Below, in pieces: positions 18,165 to 26,452 of a stretch of 64,000 bases of DNA. The notes beneath the pieces are model-generated. The model searched no databases. It saw only the letters and a program-made list of their open reading frames with translations, and was not told where the DNA came from. Position 1 is the first letter of the stretch. Each line of letters opens with the position of its first letter. Made by a program: the position numbers and the translations under genes. Source of the DNA: CAVTPU01 sp963736695 (GTDB lineage Bacteria; Actinomycetota; Actinomycetes; Mycobacteriales; Micromonosporaceae); the NCBI GenBank assembly GCA_963736695.1, contig CAVTPU010000004.1, positions 248,001 to 312,000 of the forward strand, in the 5' to 3' direction.

Positions 18165-18707
18165 ATGCGTCGGTTCCGAATCCCCCTCGCCGCCTTGGCG
18201 GTCTTCGGGATCGTCGAGGTGGCGGTGTTGATCTGGGTCGGCCGAGCGATCGGGTTGGGGCAACTGCTGTTGCTGCTGCTCATCGGCGCCGCGCTCGGGA
18301 CGCTGTGGCTTCGCCGCTCTGCCGGGCCGGCGTGGCGAGCCTTCCGCACCGACGTCGACGCCCAACGCCCGCCCGGCAACTCGGCCGTTGACGGTCTGCT
18401 TGTCATCGCCGGTGGGGTGTTGCTCATTCTGCCCGGTCTGCTGTCCGATCTCGTCGGCTTGATCTTCATCATCCCGGCGACTCGACGTGCGGTCCGGGGG
18501 ATCACGCTGGGCCGGTTCACCACCCATATGTCGCCGTCGGCAGCCACGTCGCTGTTCGGACCCCGACGGGTACGGGTGCGTTATGGTCGGCCGAACCCGC
18601 CGGAGACCACGGTCCAGGGACCGCCGCAGCCTCCGCCGGGTGATGGTGTTCCGTCGGGCCGGGCCGACACGCCGATAGAAGGCGAGATCATCGAACCGGA
18701 CCGCTGA
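18165..18707 (+). CDS. fxsA: FxsA-family membrane protein
   Basis: Cytoplasmic-membrane protein of 180 aa with the FxsA layout: TM segment near the start (LAALAVFGIVEVAVLIWVG), a second at IGLGQLLLLLLIGAALGTL, and a third at LLVIAGGVLLILPGLLSDLVG, followed by a proline-rich acidic tail. In E. coli FxsA interferes with phage T7 exclusion by F; a general role is unknown. It starts 4 bp after the ppm1 stop, so it is the third gene of the lnt-ppm1-fxsA operon, and is convergent with rbpA. Confidence 0.88.
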   Translation: MRRFRIPLAALAVFGIVEVAVLIWVGRAIGLGQLLLLLLIGAALGTLWLRRSAGPAWRAFRTDVDAQRPPGNSAVDGLLVIAGGVLLILPGLLSDLVGLIFIIPATRRAVRGITLGRFTTHMSPSAATSLFGPRRVRVRYGRPNPPETTVQGPPQPPPGDGVPSGRADTPIEGEIIEPDR

Positions 18708-18770
18708 CGCAGCCACCGATCGAGGCGTCGACCGACCGGTGGCATCCGCTTCTCGCTTCGGACCAGGTGG

Positions 18771-19115
18771 TCAGGACGCCCGACCGCGTCGGGCCCGCAC
18801 CTCTTCCAGTCGCTCGTTGAGGATCTCCTCCAACTCGGACATGCTGCGCCGCTCGAGCAGCATGTCCCAGTGGGTGCGTGGCGGTTTCGCCTTCTTCTGC
18901 TCTGGCTCGGTGTGATCGACCAGACGTGCGACCGTGCCGTCGAACTTGCATTCCCAGGTGATCGGCACCTCGGCGTCAACGGCGAACGGAACCTCGAACT
19001 GGTGGCCCCGCGCGCACAGATATTCGCGTGTCTGTCGCGGGGCCAGCTCGGTGTTGCGGTCGGACTCGTAGCTGACGGCTCCGAGCCGACTTCCGCGCAG
19101 CATGCGCTCGCCCAT
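18771..19115 (-). CDS. rbpA: RNA polymerase-binding protein RbpA
   Basis: Actinobacteria-specific transcription factor that binds RNA polymerase and group I/II sigma factors and stabilises the open complex. The 114-aa protein has the disordered start MLRGSRLGAVSYE, the beta-barrel core (REYLCARGHQFEVPF, WECKFDGTVARL), the basic linker EQKKAKPPRTHWDMLLERR and the sigma-interaction helix SELEEILNERLEEVRARR. ATG 19115 follows GGGAGGAAG. A sigma-R-type promoter lies upstream, as reported for rbpA in Streptomyces coelicolor. Convergent with fxsA. Confidence 0.95.
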   Translation of the reverse strand: MGERMLRGSRLGAVSYESDRNTELAPRQTREYLCARGHQFEVPFAVDAEVPITWECKFDGTVARLVDHTEPEQKKAKPPRTHWDMLLERRSMSELEEILNERLEEVRARRGRAS

Positions 19116-19159
19116 GATCGGCTTCTTCCTCCCAGTCGCGGTATGAGGTCGGTTCGTGT

Positions 19160-19186
19160 AACGACCGAACTCGGTCTGACGATTCC
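19160..19186 (-). promoter_or_regulatory. Sigma-R-like (SigR/SigH) promoter of rbpA
   Basis: On the minus strand GGAAT (19186-19182) and GTT (19162-19160) are separated by 19 nt, matching the thiol-stress sigma consensus GGAAT-N18/19-GTT. It lies about 45 bp ahead of the rbpA start. That rbpA belongs to the SigR regulon is known in Streptomyces; the match here is direct. Confidence 0.65.
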
Positions 19187-19350
19187 CTCATCGAAGGGAG
19201 TTACGCCTGTTCAAATGTAGCGATGGCGCCCGAGTCACGGTAAGGTGATCATGGTCACCCAGTGGTGAAATTCCCCAGAACGACACCGTATGGAATTTTT
19301 GCCGCTCCTCGCAGTGCTTTGACACTGAAACCCAGAATCGTGGGAACCAA

Positions 19351-20442
19351 TCACGACGGGCGTTGCACGCTGGTCAGGCCCGCCAACGCCGCCGCGAGTT
19401 GTCCCGACTGCTCCACCAGCGCGGAGGCCTGCCGCTGAGCCGCCACAACGTCTCGACGAGCCTCATCCCGCTCCGCCTCGACGGCCATCACCCGCGCGGT
19501 GAGCTCCGCAGTCTGCCGATCGGCGGCTCGAACGGCGTCCTGCGCGGCAGACAACTGCGCCTGAAGTGCCACGGCGCCGGCCGTGAGCTCGTCGTGCAGC
19601 CGACGCGCCTCACCCGCGGCCTGGGCCGCCTGCGCCCGGGCCCGGTCGGTCTCGACGACAGCGGCCTGGGCCCGGGCCGTGGCCTCCGCCACCGCAGCCG
19701 CCTGCAGACGGGCCTCGGCGAGCGCCGTGTCGCGCGCCTTCTCCGCCTCGCGAGTCTGCGCCCGGGAGGCATCGCGTTCCCGCTGGGCTTCGTCGCGCAC
19801 GGCGACGGCTGCCACGAGCTCCGCGCGGGCGCGGTCCCGGTCGTCGACAGCGGCCTTGGCGCGGTTGTGCGCGTCGACTGCCGCCGCGTCGGCCGCGTCC
19901 GCGCGGCTCTGCGCCGCGTTGACCCGCTGGTCGGCGAGCTCGATCGCCTCCGCCGCCAGAGCCCGTGCCGAGTCGGCCTGCGCGAGTGCCGCCTCAATCG
20001 TGCGGGCCGCTTCCCGCTGGGTCGACTCAACCTCCGTACGGGCGGTTTGTGTTTCGGTCTTGGCTCGGTCGGCCGCGTCGCGGTGCAGCTGCGCCTCCCG
20101 CCGGGCCTCGTCGCGTTCGGCGTGGGCGGCGCTGAGTCGCGAACTTGTCTCGGCGCGCAGGTCGGTCATCTGCCGTTCGACGCCGGCGGGGGAGAGCTCG
20201 GCGTGCAGGGCGTCGACGAGCGTCTCGGCGACCTTCTCCAGCCGGTCGACCGCCTCGAAAGTCTGCGCGACCTGACCGGCGAGCCCCGGCGCGTTGCGGT
20301 GCCGCACTCGGGCGCTCTTCGCGGCGCGCAGACACGCGTCGTCGTTGTCGCGGCAATAGCGAAACGGTCGACCCGCCCCGACCCGCTGCGGCACGGGTCG
20401 TCCACAGTGGGCACATGGTCGGGTCGGCGAGTCGTCGGTCAT
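19351..20442 (-). CDS. Long coiled-coil protein with N-terminal zinc-ribbon-like motif
   Basis: A cysteine cluster near the N-terminus (PCAHCGRPVPQ, then YCRDNDDAC) suggests a small zinc site. From about residue 55 the protein is an almost unbroken heptad-rich, Ala/Glu/Arg helix (DEARREAQLHRDAADRAKTE and similar), predicted as a long coiled coil to the end. There is no signal or membrane segment. ATG 20442 is taken; an in-frame GTG 57 nt upstream is also possible. No family that I can name with confidence; KfrA-like DNA-binding coiled coils look similar. Cytoplasmic structural or DNA-associated roles are guesses. Confidence 0.75.
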   Translation of the reverse strand: MTDDSPTRPCAHCGRPVPQRVGAGRPFRYCRDNDDACLRAAKSARVRHRNAPGLAGQVAQTFEAVDRLEKVAETLVDALHAELSPAGVERQMTDLRAETSSRLSAAHAERDEARREAQLHRDAADRAKTETQTARTEVESTQREAARTIEAALAQADSARALAAEAIELADQRVNAAQSRADAADAAAVDAHNRAKAAVDDRDRARAELVAAVAVRDEAQRERDASRAQTREAEKARDTALAEARLQAAAVAEATARAQAAVVETDRARAQAAQAAGEARRLHDELTAGAVALQAQLSAAQDAVRAADRQTAELTARVMAVEAERDEARRDVVAAQRQASALVEQSGQLAAALAGLTSVQRPS

Positions 20443-20509
20443 TGTTGGCACGGGCTGGTTCACGACATCCGAGTCTAGGCTGTCGGTCGCGGGCGGCACG
20501 TTCGTCGGC

Positions 20510-20830
20510 TCAGTGCGCGCCAGCGAGGTTGATCATCACGACGCCCGCGATGACGACCACGATGCCGAGCAACCGCACAAGCGAAGCGCCTTCGTTGAGA
20601 AAGACGATGCCGATGCCGGCGATGAGCGCCGTGCCCAACGCCGACCAGATCGCATAGGCGGTGCCGACCTCCATGGTGCGCAGTGTCAACGACAGAAACC
20701 AGAACGACGCCACATAGGCGACGATCGTCGCCACCGACGGCCACAGGTTGGTGAATCCGTTGGCGAACTTGAGCATTGTGGTGCCGAAGACTTCGGTGAG
20801 GATGGCGAGGGTGAGCAGCAGATAGGGCAT
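20510..20830 (-). CDS. Small multidrug resistance (SMR) family transporter
   Basis: A 106-aa protein with four TM helices, the SMR hallmark. The essential TM1 glutamate is in LLTLAILTEVFGTTMLK (residue 13), and the family signature AYAIWSALGTALIAGIG is in TM3. It would exchange protons for small cations such as quaternary ammonium compounds or guanidinium; the EmrE/QacE-like features do not fix the substrate. Single SMR gene without a visible paired partner. It lies 67 bp beyond the coiled-coil gene, on the same strand. Confidence 0.9.
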   Translation of the reverse strand: MPYLLLTLAILTEVFGTTMLKFANGFTNLWPSVATIVAYVASFWFLSLTLRTMEVGTAYAIWSALGTALIAGIGIVFLNEGASLVRLLGIVVVIAGVVMINLAGAH

Positions 20831-20914
20831 GACGACTCCCGGTGACGTGCGAGGCGCGGCCCTCTCAGCATCGCACCGGTGACCGCCGAAACCGCGCCGC
20901 CGCGCGCCGGACGT

Positions 20915-21886
20915 TCAGGCCGACAGCAGGATGGGCACAGTGAGCAGATATGCCGCGAGCAGGACGACACCTTCCGTTCTGCTCAGCCGCAGGCCCCGGC
21001 GCAGCAACACCCAGGCCAGACCGCTGGTCGCGACCATCGTGACCAGCATGGCAACGCTCGTTGACGCCGCCGGGTGCGCGCCGCTGGCGAACCCGACGAC
21101 AGCGCCACCGGCGAGGCTGTTGAAGAGGTTGGAACCGAACAAATTGCCCACAACGAGGTCGGCTTCGCCACGCCGCATGGCCTGAATCGTCGTCACCAGC
21201 TCCGGCAACGACGTGCCCAGCGCCACGAGGGTGAAACCGACGATGAACTGCGGAACACCGAGGTCGGTGGCGATCGTCGACGCGTTCGTCACCAGCAGTT
21301 GGGCGCCGGCGAGAACACCGGCGAGGCCGAGCACCGATCGAAGCGGTTCGACCCACGCCGATCGGCGCGTCGAGGTCCGCGCCGGCGAGTCGTCGTCTTC
21401 GGCGAATTCGATGGCCTCGGCCGCCAGCTCCGCACCGCGGTCCCTCGTCGCCCACCGGACCAGCATCCACAACGCGACCACCACAGCCACCGCGAGAAAG
21501 CCGCCGGTGACCGGCGTGAGGCCGATCCACGCGGCGCAGGCGAACAGCCCCACCGACGCCACGGCGAGGGGCACCTCACGTCGGATGACCGCCGAGGTGA
21601 CACGGACCGCGCCGACGAGCGCCGCGACTCCCAGAATGAGCGTGAGGTTCAAGATGTTGGAGCCCATGATGTTGCCGACTGCGATGCCGGTGTCACCTCC
21701 GGCGGCCGCGACGCCGGAGACGAGAAACTCCGGTGCGCTCGTGCCCAACCCGATGACGACCACGCCCACGACGACGGGACGCACCCGCATCCGGTGTGCC
21801 AGGCGAGACGATCCGAGCACCAGTTGGTCGGCCGCGACCGTGAGCACGACCAACCCGACGACGGACAGAAGAAGTTGAATGAGCAC
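20915..21886 (-). CDS. Sodium/calcium exchanger family protein (CaCA, YrbG-like)
   Basis: Cation antiporter of 323 aa with two inverted repeats of about five TM helices. Both alpha-repeats are intact: GLGTSAPEFLVSGVAA with GNIMGSNILNLTL in the first half, and ALGTSLPELVTTIQA with GNLFGSNLFNSLAGG in the second. An acidic loop (EFAEDDDSPAR) joins the halves, as usual. GTG 21886 is preferred since GAGGAG precedes it; longer frames lack a ribosome site. It is followed at 85 bp by the SMR gene on the same strand and is divergent from the methyltransferase at 22115. Confidence 0.92.
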   Translation of the reverse strand: MLIQLLLSVVGLVVLTVAADQLVLGSSRLAHRMRVRPVVVGVVVIGLGTSAPEFLVSGVAAAGGDTGIAVGNIMGSNILNLTLILGVAALVGAVRVTSAVIRREVPLAVASVGLFACAAWIGLTPVTGGFLAVAVVVALWMLVRWATRDRGAELAAEAIEFAEDDDSPARTSTRRSAWVEPLRSVLGLAGVLAGAQLLVTNASTIATDLGVPQFIVGFTLVALGTSLPELVTTIQAMRRGEADLVVGNLFGSNLFNSLAGGAVVGFASGAHPAASTSVAMLVTMVATSGLAWVLLRRGLRLSRTEGVVLLAAYLLTVPILLSA

Positions 21887-22114
21887 TGCGGACGGCTCCT
21901 CGATGTGACGGGACGGCGGAACAATCGCCGACCAGGCTTCCCGGCACACCAGGCGCACACTCTACCCACGAAACCCCTTCCTGGGTACGCCCACAGCCGC
22001 CCACAACCAGTGCCTGCCCACATAATCGCGTGAACACATGACCGCCACGCGTTTAGGCTGACCGGACTGGCGCCCCCACAGCACGTCGCGCCGCCCGCGC
22101 GGAGAAGAGGAACC

Positions 22115-22910
22115 ATGACAGCCGACATCGACCCAGTTGCGCACAACCGCGCGGCCTGGGACCGCGAAGTCGAGACCGGCAACGAGTGGACGGTGCCGGT
22201 CGGCCCCGACGTCATCGCCCGGGCCCGGACGGGAGACTGGTCGGTGGTGCTTATCGGCCACGAACCGACACCCCGCGACTGGTTCCCCCCGACAGTGGTC
22301 GAAGCCGACATTCTCTGCCTCGCCTCCGGCGGAGGCCAACAAGCGCCGGTGCTCGCCGCCGCCGGAGCACGCGTCACGGTGCTCGACAACTCGCCCCGCC
22401 AGCTGGAACGCGACACTGCGGTGGCCGAGCGCGACGGACTCTAGCCTGCGGACCGTGCTCGGCGACATGCGAGACCTGAGCATGCTCGCCGACGCCAGTT
22501 TCGACGTGGTGTTCCACCCGGTGTCCAATCTGTTCTGCCCCGACCTCGCACCCGTGTGGCGGGAGACTTTCCGGGTGTTGCGGCCCGGCGGCGTCCTGTT
22601 GACCGGCTTCGTCAACCCCGACGTCTACGTCTTCGACTTCGCGGTCATGGACCGCAGCGGCGAGCTCATCGCCCGCAACAGCCTGCCGCACAGTTCACTC
22701 GACCTGTCCGAAGCCGACCGCGCCGAGATCTATGGTGCGGACGGCCCGATCGAATACAGCCACACGATGACCGCCCAGATCGGCGGGCAGCTCGCAGCGG
22801 GATTCCTGCTCACCGATTTCGTCGAGGCGCCACACCACTGCGACCCGACGGCTCGGTTCATGTCCGGCTATTTCGCCACCCGTGCGGTCAAACCGCCTTC
22901 GACGCGATGA
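22115..22910 (+). pseudogene. Class I SAM-dependent methyltransferase, single frameshift at 22442
   Basis: Rossmann-fold methyltransferase. The SAM-binding motif is LCLASGGGQQAPVLAAAG with VTVLDNSPRQL following, and after the break come GDMRDL, SFDVVFHPVSNLF and VLRPGGVLLTGF. An extra T around 22442 creates CTC TAG inside the conserved core; removing it gives DGLSLRTVLGDM and a 264-aa protein ending at 22910. ATG 22115 follows AGAGGAA. Its last 23 bp overlap the convergent PrmC-like gene. Substrate not recognisable. Likely intact in the organism if the extra base is an error. Confidence 0.8.
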
Positions 22911-23692
22911 CGACAGTCGCGTCGAAGGCGGTGGAGCTGGCCGTGCGCGGTGTCAGGCCGGCCAGCTCCGCGATCCGCATGGCCTGCGGAGACTGACGCT
23001 CGCTGGTCTCCACCAGCAGGTGTCCACCGGGCGCCAACCACCTCGGTGCCTCCGCGGCGACCCTGCGCAGCACATCGAGCCCATCACCGCCGCCGTCGAG
23101 CGCCGCCCGCGCCTCGTGCAGTCGGGCCTCTGGTGGCAGCAGTTCGATGTGATCGCTCGGCACATAGGGAACGTTGGCGAGCAGCACCTCGACACGCCCA
23201 ACCAGGTCAACCGGCAGCGGCTGGAAAAGGTCTCCGACATATGTCGCGCCGAAGCCGGCGACGTTGCGGTCGGCGCAGGCGACCGCAACCCGATCGATAT
23301 CGGTCGCGTGCAGTTCGATTCCGGGCCGGAGGGCGTGCAGTGCGGCGCCCAACGCGCCTGACCCGCAGCAGAGGTCGACGACGATCGCCCGGGACCGGAC
23401 GAGTTCGGCGGCGCAGTGCACGAGGAACTCGGTGCGGCGGCGGGGCACGAAGACGCCACGTGCCACGTCGATGCGTAGACCGCAGAACTCCGACCCATCC
23501 TAGGACGTATTCGAGAGGCTCACCGATGACGCGACGGTCCACCATGCTCGCGAGTTCGGTCAGGGTGTGCGCCGCGCCGATCAGCAGTCGGGCCTCGTCC
23601 TCGGCGAAGACACAGCCGGCGGCTCGCAGTCGGGCGGTGACGGCATCGGGGGACGAGCGATGAGCGGCGGGATCCGATGGTGTGGTTGACAT
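22888..23692 (-). pseudogene. PrmC-related N5-glutamine methyltransferase, single frameshift near 23493
   Basis: Relative of the release-factor glutamine methyltransferase PrmC/HemK. The N-terminal helical part (ARLRAAGCVFAEDEARLLIG) runs into RVIGEPLEYVLGW, where one extra base breaks the frame; removing it links to EFCGLRIDVARGVFVPRRRTE. The catalytic domain follows with VVDLCCGSGALGAAL and LLANVPYVPSDHIELLPPEA. NVPY replaces the canonical NPPY, as in the PrmC-like subgroup of unknown target. The corrected length is 267 aa, from ATG 23692. Upstream on the same strand lies the Sua5-type gene, with a nested hairpin in between. Confidence 0.8.
22892..22932. terminator. Hairpin within the overlap of two convergent genes (bidirectional terminator)
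   Basis: Perfect 16-bp arms ACCGCCTTCGACGCGA (22892-22907) and TCGCGTCGAAGGCGGT (22917-22932), with a 9-nt loop that contains the TGA of the plus-strand methyltransferase. The hairpin encodes the C-termini of both proteins. Symmetric and between convergent genes, so it can stop transcription in both directions. Confidence 0.65.
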
Positions 23693-23716
23693 GAGAGCCT
23701 TTCGACGACTTCGAGA

Positions 23717-23771
23717 GTGCTCTCCGCCCCACCTATCCCAGGTGGTTCGCGGGGCTGCGAGAGGAGAGCAC
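23717..23771 (-). promoter_or_regulatory. Nested stem-loop upstream of the PrmC-like gene
   Basis: Outer arms GTGCTCTCC (23717-23725) and GGAGAGCAC (23763-23771) enclose GCCC/GGGC and CACCT/AGGTG pairings around ATCCC. On the minus strand it lies 25 nt upstream of the PrmC-like start and about 135 nt beyond the Sua5-type stop. It could be a 5' UTR regulatory structure or an attenuator/terminator; I recognise no riboswitch class. Confidence 0.35.
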
Positions 23772-23906
23772 CCGGCCTGATGAAGTGTTGATGGGTCTCA
23801 CCTCCTCTGGTCTCTTTCACGTACGTCATCGGGGATCATACCCGTCGTTTTCCGGTGATCTCGCGTCGCGGCCGGCGTGCGTGTGGCGTCGGTCCGGCCG
23901 CGGTGC

Positions 23907-24527
23907 TCACTCGAATCGTGACGTGTCTCCCGCGCCTCGCCGAATGATCTCGGGTTCTGATTCGGACAGGTCGACCACCGTGGTCGGCTCCGTCCCGCAC
24001 GAACCGCCGTCCACGACGGCGTCGACCAGGTGGTCCACCAGTTCCTGCGCGTCGGACCCGTCGGCCGGTGGTTCCTCGTGCCCGGGCAACAACAGAGTGC
24101 TCGACAGCAGTGGTTCGCCCAACTCCGCGACCAGCGCTTGGGCGACCGCGTGCTGTGGAAAGCGCACTCCAACGGTGCGTTTGCGAGGGTGTTGCAGCAG
24201 CGGCGGGACCGCTTTCGTGGCGGTCAGGATAAACGTGTAGCTGCCCGGGGTGCAGGCCTTGACCAGCCGGAACATCGAGTTGCTCACCGTGACGAACTGG
24301 CCGAGCTGGGCGAAGTCATGACACATGAGAGTGAAGTGGTGGCGCGGTTCGAGGGCGCGGGCCCGTCGAATGCGGTCCAGCCCTGAACGGTTACCCATCT
24401 GACACCCGAACGCATAGCCCGAGTCGGTCGGATAGACGATCAGTCCGCCGCCGCGGATCACCTCAACGACTTGGCGGATCAGACGAGGCTGCGGGTTGTC
24501 CGGATGAATCGAAAAGTATGTGGCCAT
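23907..24527 (-). CDS. Sua5/YciO/YrdC-family protein
   Basis: Member of the threonylcarbamoyl-AMP synthase fold family, 206 aa. The nucleotide-binding basket is visible: GGLIVYPTDSGYAFGC with KxR-like region RIRRARALEPRHHFTLMC, SYTFILTATKAVPP, and RTVGVRFPQHA. It resembles the YciO-type branch (single domain, no C-terminal Sua5 extension), whose role in tRNA t6A formation is uncertain. TAAGCT stands 6 nt ahead of ATG 24527, predicting a leaderless transcript. Same strand as the PrmC-like gene 214 bp downstream. Confidence 0.85.
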   Translation of the reverse strand: MATYFSIHPDNPQPRLIRQVVEVIRGGGLIVYPTDSGYAFGCQMGNRSGLDRIRRARALEPRHHFTLMCHDFAQLGQFVTVSNSMFRLVKACTPGSYTFILTATKAVPPLLQHPRKRTVGVRFPQHAVAQALVAELGEPLLSSTLLLPGHEEPPADGSDAQELVDHLVDAVVDGGSCGTEPTTVVDLSESEPEIIRRGAGDTSRFE

Positions 24528-24596
24528 GCGTTCAGCTTAGGAAATCCCAGACGCGATCGGTGAGATCCCAGCCGTCGCGTGACACGATCCATGGTC

Positions 24597-25115
24597 ATGG
24601 GAACCGATGTCTTCGCACTCGTCACCGAGTGGAAGCCGATGGTGGACGCGTTCCGCGCGACGGGGAACCTCGACTTTGTGTGGCGATCCTCCAGCATTTT
24701 GCCGTACGCCGCGACGCAGCCATTTTGGTGTGGCCCGGCACTCGTCACGGCCGACACGTACTACGAGATGCTGCGAGCGGAGATGCCCGCGGATCTCGTC
24801 GCGGAGGTGGACCCGTTCGTGCGCATGCTCTATCCGGGCAACCGATCGGGCACGGATGACCTCGCCATCGACGCCGGCCACGCCCCAGATCCGGTTGTGT
24901 TCTATTCGATGCGACCGCAGACGGTGCGTGTCACGTGGGAACATGCTGCCGCGATGTCCTGGGAGTGGCTTCGCCTGGCCGGTGGTCATCTCCGCATTGG
25001 GGACCGCTACGTGCCGGACTACGACACCTTTGAGGCCATTCTCGACGCGCAATTCGGTTGGCTACGCCACGCGGCGCGCCTCGATCGCGGCCTGATCGTC
25101 GTGGTCAGTGCGTGA
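24597..25115 (+). CDS. Hypothetical protein
   Basis: A 172-aa soluble protein divergent from the Sua5-type gene. No family that I recognise. Visible features are a Trp/Tyr-rich character (WKPMVDAFRATGNLDFVWRS, FWCGPALVTADTYYEML, WEHAAAMSWEWLRLAGG) and no signal or membrane segment. ATG 24597 is taken; ATG 24591 two codons upstream is equally possible. It is convergent with the VOC gene, 10 bp between stops. Confidence 0.7.
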   Translation: MGTDVFALVTEWKPMVDAFRATGNLDFVWRSSSILPYAATQPFWCGPALVTADTYYEMLRAEMPADLVAEVDPFVRMLYPGNRSGTDDLAIDAGHAPDPVVFYSMRPQTVRVTWEHAAAMSWEWLRLAGGHLRIGDRYVPDYDTFEAILDAQFGWLRHAARLDRGLIVVVSA

Positions 25116-25125
25116 TCTGCACTCG

Positions 25126-25578
25126 TCAGGCGACGCAGAATTCGTTGCCCTCCGGGTCGCGCATGACCCACCAGTGGCCGGCGGGGCCCTTGTCCACCTC
25201 ACACACACGCTCGGCGCCGAGCGCCTCCAGACGCGCGACCGTGTCGGCGAGTCCGGCCGGTCCGCTGTGGATGTCCAGGTGCAGGCGGTTCTTGCCCGTC
25301 TTCGGCTCGGGCACGTCCTGAAAGAGCAGGCGTCGGCCGTGGCCGACGCCGCTGGTCTCGTCGTACGGATCGTCGGGGTGTCTGATTCCGGCGAAGCCGC
25401 GGAAGGTTCGACGGCCGTGATGCTCGACGATCGAGTCCTCGCCGAGGTGGCCGGCGGTCAGCAGCCGGTTGATGAGGATGGTGGGATCTTCCACCGTGTA
25501 GTCCAACGCGGCGGCCCAGAAGCCCGCGAGCGAGGTGGCGTCGGTGGTGTCGACGACGACTTTCCAGTTCACTGTCAT
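25126..25578 (-). CDS. VOC-superfamily (glyoxalase-like) protein
   Basis: A 150-aa protein made of two beta-alpha-beta-beta-beta modules of the vicinal oxygen chelate fold. The start WKVVVDTTDATSLAGFWAAA and the later LHLDIHSGPAGLADTVARLE and WWVMRDPEGNEFCV are typical of the glyoxalase-like DUF family; substrate unknown. The start ATG (25578) lies inside a palindrome shared with the divergent CGNR regulator, and TATAAC on the minus strand stands 7 nt before it, so the message is probably leaderless. Joint control with the regulator is likely. Confidence 0.88.
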   Translation of the reverse strand: MTVNWKVVVDTTDATSLAGFWAAALDYTVEDPTILINRLLTAGHLGEDSIVEHHGRRTFRGFAGIRHPDDPYDETSGVGHGRRLLFQDVPEPKTGKNRLHLDIHSGPAGLADTVARLEALGAERVCEVDKGPAGHWWVMRDPEGNEFCVA

Positions 25579-25608
25579 GTAACTGGTTATACTAGTTACA
25601 TGACAGTG
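25570..25608. promoter_or_regulatory. Divergent leaderless promoter/operator containing both start codons
   Basis: Perfect 15-bp inverted repeat CACTGTCATGTAACT (25570-25584) and AGTTACATGACAGTG (25594-25608) with a 9-nt centre. Each arm contains one gene's start codon, so both proteins begin Met-Thr-Val. The centre supplies -10 elements for both directions: TATACT 6 nt before the plus ATG and TATAAC 7 nt before the minus ATG. A regulator bound here would block both genes. Confidence 0.75.
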
Positions 25609-26202
25609 CCGACCACGCGGGGTATCCAACTGCGTTCGCACACCGGCACCACCTACTGGTTCGACGCCGGCGCCCTCTGCCTCGAACTGCTGACCACCGG
25701 CGGCCCCGGCCCATTCCGCCGCTATGAGGTGCTGCACGCGCCCGCCGACCTCGCCGACTGGGTTCGCCGGTCCCGGCTCCGCCCCACGCCCGAGCTGGAG
25801 ATCGTCGAAGCTGAAATCCTCGCCGCACGCAACCTGCGCGACGCGCTGTTTCAGCTGGTCATGACCCGCGTCGCCGGCGAATCCGACGACCCGAGTCATC
25901 TGAGCGCCATCAACGACGCCGCCGCCCGCCCACCGCTCGCTCCCGCCATCGCACCGGACGGTCGCCGCCGCTGGGGCGCCGAAGCGACCGGGACTCACCT
26001 GCTCGCCACCGTCGCCCGCGACGCCGTCGACCTGCTGACCGGCCCGCTGGCACAGCGAATCCGGACGTGTGCGGCCTCGGATTGTCATCTCATCTACGTC
26101 GACACATCGCGGCCGGGCAGTCGCCGATGGTGCTCCATGGAGCACTGCGGAAACCTCCACAAGGTACGGGCATCGCGCGCTCGCCACTCCAACGCCCCGT
26201 GA
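25600..26202 (+). CDS. CGNR zinc-finger (ABATE-domain) transcriptional regulator
   Basis: A 200-aa predicted stress regulator. The N-terminal ABATE-type helical domain covers about residues 15-150 (WFDAGALCLELLTTGG, ARNLRDALFQLVM). The C-terminal zinc finger has CAASDCHLIYVDTSRPGSRR then WCSMEHCGN, giving four cysteines; the eponymous CGNR is here CGNL, a small departure. ATG 25600 lies in the palindrome and follows TATACT by 6 nt (leaderless). It is divergent from the VOC gene, and autoregulation together with that gene is the simplest reading. Confidence 0.88.
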   Translation: MTVPTTRGIQLRSHTGTTYWFDAGALCLELLTTGGPGPFRRYEVLHAPADLADWVRRSRLRPTPELEIVEAEILAARNLRDALFQLVMTRVAGESDDPSHLSAINDAAARPPLAPAIAPDGRRRWGAEATGTHLLATVARDAVDLLTGPLAQRIRTCAASDCHLIYVDTSRPGSRRWCSMEHCGNLHKVRASRARHSNAP

Positions 26203-26452
26203 TTCGAGGCTCAGTGATTCGACTCCCAGTGATGCCAAGCTCAGCGGCGCACGCCCTGCCGCAGGCCCAATCCCTGTCCAGCCACTCCTCGCTGCGCCGT
26301 GTCCTCACCGCAACCACGGCAATCGCCATGATCGTGACCGATTGCACCGGCTTCGGCCGGCATATTCGCCCACAATCATGGGGTCCGGGCTGAGCTCCGA
26401 CCCGCTCAGGCCACGCGAGCGTTGAGGAACCCGTTGACGGCGGACGCTTTAC

